Shown here piece after piece: positions 18,342 through 25,866 of a stretch of 64,000 nucleotides of DNA; the first letter of the stretch is position 1, and every line of letters starts with the position of its first letter. Origin of the DNA: Bradyrhizobium septentrionale (GTDB taxonomy: Bacteria; Pseudomonadota; Alphaproteobacteria; Rhizobiales; Xanthobacteraceae); NCBI RefSeq assembly GCF_011516645.4, contig NZ_CP088285.1, positions 3,924,501 through 3,988,500 of the forward strand, read 5' to 3'. A program made the translations under genes and the position numbers. Under the pieces are notes generated by a model, which saw only the letters and a list, made by a program, of their open reading frames with translations, was not told the origin of the DNA and did no database searches.

Positions 18342-19904
18342 TCAACCCACCATGCGGTCGCGGCCGGTCCAGAAGCCGGCCTTCAGCACCTTTTTGTCGA
18401 CCTTGCCGACGCCGGTCATCGGCAGCTCCTTGACGAACTGGATCTGCTTTGGCGCATGCGCCGAGCCCTTCTTCGCCTTCACCAGGCCGATCAGCTCGTC
18501 GGCGTTGGGTGTTGCGCCCTCGCGCGCCACCACGACGGCAGTGACGGCCTCGCCCCATTTGTCGTCGGGCACGCCGACCACCGCGACCATCGCAACATCA
18601 GCGTGCTGCGACAGCACATCCTCGACTTCGCGCGGAAAAATGTTGAAGCCGCCGGAGACGATCATGTCCTTCTTGCGGTCGAGGATGAACATGTAGCCGC
18701 GCTCATCCATGCGCGCGATGTCGCCGGTGTGCAGCCAGCCGCTCTTCAACGTCTCGGCGGTGATATCGGGCCGCTTCCAGTATTCGGCCATCACATGCGT
18801 GGCACGCACGCAGATCTCGCCGGCCTCGCCGGTCGTGACCTCCTGGTCGTCCTGATCGAGAATCTTCACCTGGCAGGCGGCGATCGGGAAGCCGCAGGAC
18901 AGGAACAGCTCCGGCGACTTCGGATCATGGTCCGCCTTGCGCAGCACCGAGACCGGATAGCATTCGGTCTGGCCGTAGAGCTGCGAGAACACCGGGCCGA
19001 TCCGCTCGATGCCCTCGACCAGCCGGCTCGGCGACATCGCCGACGCGCCGTAGAGCAGGAGCTCGAGCGAGGAGAGGTCGGTCTTGTCGAGCGCGAGATG
19101 ATCCAGCATCACATAGATCATGGTCGGCACGAACAGCGTGAAGTTGATCTTCTCGCGCTCGATGGTCTCGAACACGGCCTCCGGATCGAACCCCTTGAGC
19201 ATGTGCACGGTGCCGCCGCGCATCAGCGTCGGCAGCACTTTTGTGCCGGCGACGTGGCTGATCGGCGCCACCGTCAGATAGCGCGGCGTCTCGGGAATCT
19301 CGAAGTCGGCGAGGATGGCGGCGGCGAAGCCGCCATATTCGCGGTGACGGCGCAGCGCGCCCTTGGATTTGCCCGTGGTGCCGCCGGTGTAGTTCAGGGT
19401 CGAGATGTCGTCCGCAAGCGCGAAGTTCTTTGGACTTGCGCTGCCCGTACCTTCGACCGCCTGCAGCAGGTCGGCGCCGTAATCTGCCGGGCCGAGCGTG
19501 AACACGGTCTTCAGCCCGGGCGCTTTGGCCGCGAGCTCGCCGCCGCGATCGCGAAACGTGATACCGTCGACGATCAGCATCTCGGCCTCGGAATCCTCGA
19601 TCTGGAACAGCTGGTCGTCGAGCGAGCCGAGCGGATGCAGCCAGGTGATCGCGAGCCGCGACAATTGCGCGGCAACGCCGGCGCACCAGGTGTCGGCGCG
19701 GTTGGCGGTGAGGAAGGCGACGCGGGTGCCCGGCGCAAAGCCGAACCGCATGAACACGCTCTGCATCCGTCCGATCAGGTCGGTTGCGCCCTGATAGCTG
19801 AGCGAGCCGCCCGGCCAGGCGAAGGCCGTGCGCGACGGATAGCGCGCCAGCGCCCGCAAGGTCTGCTCGCACACCGCCGGAAATGCATAGAGCGGATTGC
19901 TCAT
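18342..19904 (-). CDS. Acyl-CoA synthetase (AMP-dependent ligase)
   Basis: 520 aa from the ATG at 19904, preceded by GGGAGGAAG; the frame stays open far upstream but that part is antisense to the neighbouring gene. Motifs: LNYTGGTTGKSKGAL (A3), LYGQTECYPV (A5), WLHTGDIARMDERGYMFILDRKKDMIVSGGFNIFPREVE (A7-A8) and the catalytic Lys region TGVGKVDKKVLK. It activates a medium- or long-chain or aromatic acid to its CoA ester. It is divergent from a nitronate monooxygenase across 87 bp, so they may share control. Confidence 0.9.
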   Translation of the reverse strand: MSNPLYAFPAVCEQTLRALARYPSRTAFAWPGGSLSYQGATDLIGRMQSVFMRFGFAPGTRVAFLTANRADTWCAGVAAQLSRLAITWLHPLGSLDDQLFQIEDSEAEMLIVDGITFRDRGGELAAKAPGLKTVFTLGPADYGADLLQAVEGTGSASPKNFALADDISTLNYTGGTTGKSKGALRRHREYGGFAAAILADFEIPETPRYLTVAPISHVAGTKVLPTLMRGGTVHMLKGFDPEAVFETIEREKINFTLFVPTMIYVMLDHLALDKTDLSSLELLLYGASAMSPSRLVEGIERIGPVFSQLYGQTECYPVSVLRKADHDPKSPELFLSCGFPIAACQVKILDQDDQEVTTGEAGEICVRATHVMAEYWKRPDITAETLKSGWLHTGDIARMDERGYMFILDRKKDMIVSGGFNIFPREVEDVLSQHADVAMVAVVGVPDDKWGEAVTAVVVAREGATPNADELIGLVKAKKGSAHAPKQIQFVKELPMTGVGKVDKKVLKAGFWTGRDRMVG

Positions 19905-19991
19905 CTTGTTCTTCCTCCCGCCTTTGTCTTTGGCTTCTCTCGTGCCAATGTTGCGGGCGACGCTAACACAAGGCTGCAGGGAAGAAACAAC

Positions 19992-20969
19992 TTGTCCGCT
20001 GATCTTCTTGCGCGTTTTCGCGATCGCCTTCGACTGCCGCTGATCGCGGCGCCGATGTTTCTGGTGTCGGGCGTTGAGTTGGCGGTAGCGGCCTGCCGCA
20101 ACGGCGTGATCGGCTCGTTTCCGACGGTGAATTGCCGTGAGACGGAACAGCTCGATGCCTGGCTCGGCGACATCGAGCGCCGCCTGCAGGCGCATGCCGA
20201 TGCGAACGGCAAAGCGGCGGCGCCGATCTGCCCGAACCTGATCGTGCACCGCTCCAATGCCCGGCTCCAGCAGGATCTCGCCGTGCTGCTGCGGCACAAG
20301 GTCGAGCTCGTGATCACCTCGGTCGGTTCGCCCGCACCGGTGCTCGCCCCCTTGCACGATGCCGGCGCGTTGGTGTTCGCCGACGTCGCCTCGATCCGCC
20401 ATGCCGAGCGCGCGGTCGCGGCCGGCGCCGACGGGCTCGTGCTGCTGACCGCGGGCGCCGGCGGGCAGACCGGCTGGCTCAATCCGTTCGTGTTCGTCCG
20501 CGCGGTGCGCGGTTTCTTCGACGGCCCGATCGTGCTTGCCGGCGGCATCAGCGACGGCCATGCCCTGCGCGCCGCGCAGGCGCTCGGCTGCGATCTCGCC
20601 TATATGGGCACCAAGTTCATCGCGACCCGCGAGAGCATGGCCGACGCGAGGTACAAGCAGATGCTGGTCGACTCTAGCGCCGACGACATCCTGCTGACGA
20701 CGGCGTTCACGGGCCTGCAGACCAACATGCTGCGGCCGTCGATCGAGGCCGCCGGTCTCGATCCCGACGATCTGCCGGCGCGCGGCGCGATCGACATCGG
20801 CAAGGACATCGACATCGGCGCCCGCGAAAGCCGCCCGAAACGCTGGCGCGACATCTGGAGCGGCGGTCATTCCACTTCGGGGGTGACCGGGGTGCTTGGC
20901 GTCGACGATCTCGTCGCGCAGACGGTTGCGGAGTACGAAGCGGCGAGCGCGCGGGTGCAACTCGCCTGA
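19992..20969 (+). CDS. Nitronate monooxygenase family protein (second copy)
   Basis: 325 aa using a TTG start at 19992, with GGGAAG about eight bases upstream; this start aligns with the N-terminus of the paralogue at 12714. FMN-binding barrel features are LIAAPMFLVSGVELAVAACRNGVIGSFPT, GADGLVLLTAGAGGQTG and VLAGGISDGHALRAAQALGCDLAYMGTKFIAT. It differs from the first copy by a shorter C-terminal region. Divergent from the acyl-CoA ligase, it suggests a nitro- or nitronate-related or analogous flavin step linked to acyl-CoA metabolism; the link is inferred from position only. Confidence 0.88.
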   Translation: MSADLLARFRDRLRLPLIAAPMFLVSGVELAVAACRNGVIGSFPTVNCRETEQLDAWLGDIERRLQAHADANGKAAAPICPNLIVHRSNARLQQDLAVLLRHKVELVITSVGSPAPVLAPLHDAGALVFADVASIRHAERAVAAGADGLVLLTAGAGGQTGWLNPFVFVRAVRGFFDGPIVLAGGISDGHALRAAQALGCDLAYMGTKFIATRESMADARYKQMLVDSSADDILLTTAFTGLQTNMLRPSIEAAGLDPDDLPARGAIDIGKDIDIGARESRPKRWRDIWSGGHSTSGVTGVLGVDDLVAQTVAEYEAASARVQLA

Positions 20970-21094
20970 TACCGGACCCGGTCGCTCAAGCCCCGCCTGT
21001 CCGCTTAACGCGGCATTAACCATGCCAGTCCCAACAATGGCGCCATGGGACGGCTGCCGCCACGGCCGCCGCCCGGCAGTTGTGGGAATGCGAC

Positions 21095-21364
21095 ATGGCT
21101 TTTGAGGCGCTTTTCGCCAAGGATCTGGCCAAGGATCTGGACAAGACCCCGGCATCGCTCGACGAGCTCCGGACCCGGGTCTTCTACGCCCTGCAGCGGC
21201 ATCCGCTGTGCCGCCAGGTCGAATTCGACATCGTCAGCACGCCGCGGACCCGGCGCACCAATTGGACGGTCAGCCTGCACTCGGTCCAGCCGGGGGCGCT
21301 GTGGACGGCCCATGAGATCGTCGCCGACATCCAGGAAGCCTATGAGCTTGCCGCCGCGGCCTGA
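21095..21364 (+). CDS. Small uncharacterised protein
   Basis: 89 aa from the ATG at 21095 (GGGA upstream); a TTG at 21080 is possible. It is soluble, with a helical N-terminus (FEALFAKDLAKDLD) and an alternating beta-rich middle (CRQVEFDIVSTPRTRRTNWTVSLHSV), ending in a helix. I do not recognise a named family. It lies 125 bp after the NMO and may be independent. Confidence 0.65.
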   Translation: MAFEALFAKDLAKDLDKTPASLDELRTRVFYALQRHPLCRQVEFDIVSTPRTRRTNWTVSLHSVQPGALWTAHEIVADIQEAYELAAAA

Positions 21365-21472
21365 TTTTCGGGCCGTTTCGGGACAATTTCACCTATTTGG
21401 CATCGTCATGGCACGGTAACGCCGCATTTGGCGGTCAGCCTGCGGTGATACTGGCAGGGAATGGAGTAATTT

Positions 21473-22189
21473 TTGACCAGAGCCATCACCCTCGCCGCGC
21501 TGACATGTTTCCTTCTTGCCGGCGCTGCGATCACAGCCATTTTGGGCCGCGACAGCCTGCCGGCGGCGCAGGCCGACATCGGCCCGGTCGCCAACCGCGC
21601 CAGCAAGCAGGACAAGCTCGCGGTCACGACGCTTGCCACTGCCGCCTTTGAGGCGCCCCAGCCGACTGAGCCTCCCGCCAATCCGTCGCCGCTCCTGTTG
21701 CGGGCGCAGGCCGCGATCCCGGGCGCGACTGACACCGTGCGCCAGGCCTATGCCTCCGCCGAGCCGGCCGATATCGGCCTGCCGAAGCTCACCGACCCCG
21801 TCGATGCGGCTCAGCCGAAGGCCGCCGAGCCGGTGGTTGCGCCGCCGAAGCCCAAGGCCGCCGCCAAGCCGGCACCGCAGAAGAGCTACGCGCTGCTCAG
21901 CGACGCGCAGATCGCCGGCATCAAGGACCGGCTCAAGCTGTCGTCGGCGCAGGAATCTTACTGGCCGGCGGTCGAGACCGCGCTGCGTGCCGTCGCGCGC
22001 AAGATCCACGCCAAGCGCCAGGGTGATCCCGCCGCGGGCACTATGCCGATCGATCCCGACTCCGAGGAAGTTCAGCAGCTGAAATCGGCGGCGATGCCGC
22101 TGCTGTTCCAGCTCCGCGAAGACCAGAAGAACGAAGTGCGCTCGCTGGCCCGCCTGATCGGGCTCGAACGGGTCGCGGCGATGATCTGA
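21473..22189 (+). CDS. Exported protein with LTXXQ/Spy-like C-terminus
   Basis: 238 aa from a TTG start with GGAG upstream. The N-terminal helix TLAALTCFLLAGAAITAILG is a signal or membrane anchor. Residues about 60-140 are a Pro/Ala/Lys-rich linker. The C-terminal 95 residues are helical and begin LLSDAQIAGIKDRLKLSSAQESYWPAVETALRAVAR, reminiscent of the LTXXQ motif proteins (Spy/CpxP-like periplasmic chaperones). A role in envelope stress is possible but not shown. It ends before a strong terminator. Confidence 0.72.
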   Translation: MTRAITLAALTCFLLAGAAITAILGRDSLPAAQADIGPVANRASKQDKLAVTTLATAAFEAPQPTEPPANPSPLLLRAQAAIPGATDTVRQAYASAEPADIGLPKLTDPVDAAQPKAAEPVVAPPKPKAAAKPAPQKSYALLSDAQIAGIKDRLKLSSAQESYWPAVETALRAVARKIHAKRQGDPAAGTMPIDPDSEEVQQLKSAAMPLLFQLREDQKNEVRSLARLIGLERVAAMI

Positions 22190-22195
22190 GTGCCG

Positions 22196-22217
22196 GGTCC
22201 GGTCGAACCGGACCTTT
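22196..22217 (+). terminator. Rho-independent terminator
   Basis: GGTCCGGT/ACCGGACC forms a perfect 8-bp stem with a CGA loop followed by TTT. It lies between the convergent LTXXQ-like gene and the TIR gene and marks the left edge of the defence-like block. Confidence 0.75.
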
Positions 22218-22237
22218 GCTCCAGCTTCGCGGGTTTA

Positions 22238-23653
22238 CTACATCGGCCGCAGTTTCTCGACCCTGCCCTGGGTTTCGACAAGCAGCTGTTTCATGAAATC
22301 CTTGTTGCGCTTCAGCCAGGGCTCCAGCGTCTGCCTGATATCGCCTGGCGACCTCTTCTCGACAGCCTGCGCAAGCCGGGTCTGGAAAGTCCCCCAATCC
22401 TTGAACATCTCCTTCAGCAGCGCATCGTCGGAGATGTTGATCGCCGATTTGATGTCGCCGACGGTTTCGAGTTCGCGCATGTTGCTCTGCCGCAGGATCG
22501 AATCCAGATTCTCCAGGCATTCGTGGTAGCGCTCGAGCAGATCGTCCCATCGCTTGGCGTTGACGTCATCGTCCATGCCCTCAACCGCGTTGTACAAGGG
22601 TTCGAGAAACGACCAGCGGAAGCGCCTTGCCAGCCGCAGCAGGATCGACAGGAAGACGATGTCCTTTGGCATGTTCTGCGCGACCATCAGGCGGGGATCC
22701 TCGCTGAATGGCGGCATCGGGACGAAGATGAGGACGACCGAGAACGGCGTGTTGTCGAGATATTCGAGCCGGGCAATGACCGGCTGATAAAGCTTCAGGT
22801 CGCGGAATATCGGGCTCAGCACCTGTTCGCGGCTGCGGCGGCTTGCGATATCGACGTCGGCGAACGAGTTCGCGACATAGTTGGTCAGTTCGTCGAGCCA
22901 GGCGCCGCTGTCGTAGCGGTTTTGCGCGCGGAGCAGGTCCTCCCAGTCGAACTCCGCCGTGTCGGGACCGGACAGCAGCGTGACAGTGGCGGCATCCGCC
23001 TCAAGTCTCGCATCCTTCAGGAATCCGCGTGCGCGATCCGCAGGGGCGAGCGGCGCCAGCGAGTCGGCCTTTTGCCGGAATGACAGCTCGTCGCTGAACA
23101 CGATGCGCAGCCTGAGCCGAAACAGCTCCTCCGGACGGGTGATCTGCATGAACTGCGCGTGAATGTCCTTCGCCGCATCGTTGAACTCGCGGGCGTGGTT
23201 GGCGTTCAGTCGCGGCCTGAGCGGGACGTTACCGAAGGTCGGCTTCACGAACAGATCCTCGAGAAACCGCCGCACATCGTCTTCGCCGATGCCGTAGAAC
23301 TCGTTTTCCGCCAGCATCGGAAACGACGGCGAACTATCGACCGAGAACCACAGCACTTTCGACATCAGCTTCAGCGCGCGCTTGTAGCCGTCGAACTGCG
23401 AAATCTCCGACGCGCACCAGGTCCAATTGTGCTCGGCATTGGTGTGGATGAAAATCAGGCAGTCGGCCCTGGCCGTGTTGTCGATCATCCATTGGCGCCA
23501 CTCCGAGCCCCCGGGGATTTCCTCGCACACATAGCACTCCACCGGACGCTGGCGGTCGAGGCTGCTGAGATATTCGAGCCGCGCCTTGAGCAGGCGCGCG
23601 AGATATCTGTCTTCGGCGCGATGGCTGAGAAAGACCGAAAAATCATCCGGCAT
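22238..23653 (-). CDS. TIR-domain protein with a novel C-terminal region
   Basis: 471 aa. Residues 4-140 form a TIR/SEFIR-like domain: FSVFLSHRAEDRYLARLLKARL (box 1 and helix A), CYVCEEIPGGSEWRQWMIDN (BB-loop region), ADCLIFIHTNAEHNWTWCASE with WC-x-x-E, where Glu83 fits the catalytic Glu of NAD-cleaving TIR enzymes, and KVLWFSVDSS. The remaining 330 residues are largely helical with no family I recognise, including a hydrophobic patch (PFSVVLIFVPMPPF) and a Trp/Arg-rich helix near RRFRWSFLEPLYNAVEG. This part may be the sensor or oligomerisation module. The gene is transcribed divergently from the patatin gene, with which it shares a 365-bp control region. Its ribosome site is weak. No signal peptide is present. 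Confidence 0.85.
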   Translation of the reverse strand: MPDDFSVFLSHRAEDRYLARLLKARLEYLSSLDRQRPVECYVCEEIPGGSEWRQWMIDNTARADCLIFIHTNAEHNWTWCASEISQFDGYKRALKLMSKVLWFSVDSSPSFPMLAENEFYGIGEDDVRRFLEDLFVKPTFGNVPLRPRLNANHAREFNDAAKDIHAQFMQITRPEELFRLRLRIVFSDELSFRQKADSLAPLAPADRARGFLKDARLEADAATVTLLSGPDTAEFDWEDLLRAQNRYDSGAWLDELTNYVANSFADVDIASRRSREQVLSPIFRDLKLYQPVIARLEYLDNTPFSVVLIFVPMPPFSEDPRLMVAQNMPKDIVFLSILLRLARRFRWSFLEPLYNAVEGMDDDVNAKRWDDLLERYHECLENLDSILRQSNMRELETVGDIKSAINISDDALLKEMFKDWGTFQTRLAQAVEKRSPGDIRQTLEPWLKRNKDFMKQLLVETQGRVEKLRPM

Positions 23654-24018
23654 GGCAAAACCCGATCTGCATGAATGTTATGCGACGGCCGGCCGCATCT
23701 TCGTCGGCCAAATTCCGTGGCTGCACTGTTCGCCGCGGACGGAATGATATCCCGTCCTTGAAATCCGCAATCGCCAGGCGAGAAAAAGAAAAGCCGTCTG
23801 CCAGTGAAATATCTCACTATACCGTAGGGTGCATTACGTGCAAGCTGCCAGCCGCAGGGACGGCGCGCGGGAATTGTCGTGCTCCGGCATCGAATGACTA
23901 AAATTGTCGGTAAGCCGATGCATCGATTTGGATGCGTCGGCGTGGATGCGTTGAGTTGGATGCGCCGACCTGGGCGCATCGCTTCATTCCATGACGTCAT
24001 GGTTCGTCGGGGGCAATT
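23654..24018. promoter_or_regulatory. Divergent control region of the TIR/patatin locus
   Basis: A 365-bp non-coding stretch between two start codons. The octamer TGGATGCG occurs at 23929, 23943 and 23957, exactly 14 bp apart, followed in phase by the related TGGGCGCA at 23971. CCATGACGTCATGG at 23989-24002 is a perfect 14-bp palindrome, 16 bp before the patatin ATG. The octamers look like repeat binding sites for one regulator and the palindrome like an operator that would cover the patatin leader. No regulator gene lies in the block. Promoter boxes could not be assigned with confidence. Confidence 0.6.
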
Positions 24019-25158
24019 ATGCCGAAGACCAAGCAGCAGCATTTCGATCGCGACTCCGGACCGAAGCGGATCCTGGCTCTCGACGGCGGCGGCATTCGCG
24101 GCATCCTGACGCTCGAATATCTCGCCGCGGTCGAAGCGACGTTGCGCGAGCGGTACCGCAAAGACGATCTGCTGCTGTGCGACTATTTCGATCTGATCGG
24201 CGGCACCTCGACGGGATCGATCATCGCGGCCGGACTGGCCTGCGGGATGACGGTCGACGCCTTGAAGAAGCTTTATCGCGGGATCGGCACCGACATCTTC
24301 CAGGGTTCGTTCTGGCGGCGCGGGCTGCTGGCGCCAAAATTCAAGGCCGACGCCTTGCAGCGCGCGCTCGACGCGCAGCTCGGCGCCGACACGGCGCTCG
24401 GCGGCGATCGCATCCGCACCGGGTTGATGATCATGACCAAGCGGCTCGATACCGGCAGTCCCTGGCCGCTGCATAACCATCCGGAAGCGCCCTACGCCAA
24501 GCAGGACGGCGCCTTGCGGCTGACCGAGGTGGTTCGCGCCAGCACCGCGGCGCCAACCTATTTCGAACCGCAGAAGATCACGATCTCGGCGCGCAATGGC
24601 AGCACGGTCAGCGGCGCCTTCGTCGACGGCGGCGTCAGCCCGTTCAACGATCCGGCCCTGCAACTCCTGATGCTCGCGGCACTCCATGGCCATGGCTTTC
24701 GCTGGCACACCGGCACGGACAAGCTCCTGCTGATCTCGGCGGGTACGGGCGTGTTCAAATCGACGTTCTCGACGGACGAGATCGTCCACATGCCGGCGGC
24801 CGAGCAGGGCCTGCGGTCGCTGCAATCGCTCATGGACGATTGCGGGCGGCATAATCACGGCATGCTGCAATGGCTGACGAACTGCCTGACGCCGCGGATG
24901 ATCGATCGTGCGGTGGAAGACATGGTGGCCGACAGCCACGGCGGGCCGCAACTCGCGACCTATGCGCGCTACAACGTGCTGCTGGAAACCGACTGGTTGA
25001 AGAAGACGATCGCCATCGACCGGACGCCGGACGCGCTGGTGAAGATCGCGGCGATGGACAACCCGAACAACATGGACGAACTCGCCGAGATCGGACGACT
25101 TGCAGCAATCAGGCAGGTCAAGCCGGATCACTTCCCGCCGGCCTTCGATATCAAGTGA
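24019..25158 (+). CDS. Patatin-like phospholipase, likely membrane-damaging effector
   Basis: 379 aa; ATG preceded by GGGGG. All patatin hallmarks are present: oxyanion loop DGGGIRG (22-28), nucleophile elbow GGTSTGS with Ser64, and the catalytic Asp in VDGGVSPF (Asp203), with RASTAAPTYFEP before it. The family hydrolyses phospholipids at sn-1/sn-2. In bacterial defence (for example CapV of CBASS) such lipases degrade the inner membrane once activated by a nucleotide signal. There is no signal peptide, as expected for a cytosolic effector. The C-terminal 150 residues lack a nucleotide-binding domain I can name. No CD-NTase is nearby, so the trigger must be different. The next gene follows after 111 bp. 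Confidence 0.9.
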   Translation: MPKTKQQHFDRDSGPKRILALDGGGIRGILTLEYLAAVEATLRERYRKDDLLLCDYFDLIGGTSTGSIIAAGLACGMTVDALKKLYRGIGTDIFQGSFWRRGLLAPKFKADALQRALDAQLGADTALGGDRIRTGLMIMTKRLDTGSPWPLHNHPEAPYAKQDGALRLTEVVRASTAAPTYFEPQKITISARNGSTVSGAFVDGGVSPFNDPALQLLMLAALHGHGFRWHTGTDKLLLISAGTGVFKSTFSTDEIVHMPAAEQGLRSLQSLMDDCGRHNHGMLQWLTNCLTPRMIDRAVEDMVADSHGGPQLATYARYNVLLETDWLKKTIAIDRTPDALVKIAAMDNPNNMDELAEIGRLAAIRQVKPDHFPPAFDIK

Positions 25159-25269
25159 TGCCGCCGGAGCGGCTTCTCAACACGCAAGTCCCAGTTTCGA
25201 CAAGCAATTCGCCATCAGCTAAGTTCGTCACCGAGACACGATGATCCAATCATTAGTCGAGGTGTCACG

Positions 25270-25854
25270 ATGACCACAGAACAAGACGCCCAATCGCCAA
25301 ACAAGGTGGTTCTCTTCAGCGGTCACATGATCGATGCGCCAGATCGAAAAACGCCGCGCTTTCCGCCGGACAAGGAGCCGGCAGCCGTGGCTGCAATTGC
25401 CGATGCGCTTACGCGAATCGGCGCGGCCGGAGGCGATCTTGCCATCTGCGGCGGCGCTTGCGGCGGCGACTTGCTGTTTGCGGAAGCGGCCCTCGCAAAG
25501 GGCATGCGGCTTGAAATCTATATTCCGTTCGACGAGCCGACCTTCCTTGCCGGCTCGGTGGATTTCGCGGGCGGGAATTGGCGCGCGCGCTATTTCGCGG
25601 CCAAATCGCGCGCGACGCTCCACGTCATGCCCGACGAGCTGGGGCTGCTGCCGGCCGGCGAGAACGCCTATGAGCGCGACAATCAATGGATGCTCGAGCG
25701 GGCCGCGCGGTTCGGCGGCGAGAAAATGGCGTTCGTCTGCCTGTGGAACGGCGAGGGCGGCGATGGCCCTGGCGGCGCCAAGCACCTGATGGAGGAAGCG
25801 GGGCGCAGGACGACGTGGATTTACTGGCTGGATACAAGAAAATTATGGGACTGA
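25270..25854 (+). CDS. SLOG/LOG-like Rossmann protein
   Basis: 194 aa; ATG with GAGG upstream. VVLFSGHMIDAPDRKTPRFP opens the domain, then LTRIGAAGGDLAICGGACGGDLLFAEAALAKGMRLEIYIPFDEPTFL, the glycine-rich pattern of the SLOG superfamily (SMF/DprA-LOG), which binds or cleaves nucleotides. The same block occurs fused to TPR or cyclase-like proteins in other alphaproteobacteria, as I recall. It could bind or process an NAD- or nucleotide-derived signal. It has no membrane segment and lies 12 bp upstream of the next gene, so the two are almost surely co-translated. The SLOG assignment is by pattern and needs a profile search. Confidence 0.72.
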   Translation: MTTEQDAQSPNKVVLFSGHMIDAPDRKTPRFPPDKEPAAVAAIADALTRIGAAGGDLAICGGACGGDLLFAEAALAKGMRLEIYIPFDEPTFLAGSVDFAGGNWRARYFAAKSRATLHVMPDELGLLPAGENAYERDNQWMLERAARFGGEKMAFVCLWNGEGGDGPGGAKHLMEEAGRRTTWIYWLDTRKLWD

Positions 25855-25866
25855 AGGATTTGCAAG

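Noticed and set aside
19905..21155. N-terminal extension of the acyl-CoA ligase upstream of 19904.
   Set aside because: The frame is open but lies antisense to the second NMO. The ATG at 19904 has a strong ribosome site and matches the family N-terminus.
23929..23984. Phased 14-bp repeats as a CRISPR array.
   Set aside because: The repeats are too short and contiguous, with no spacers or cas genes. Regulator sites fit better.
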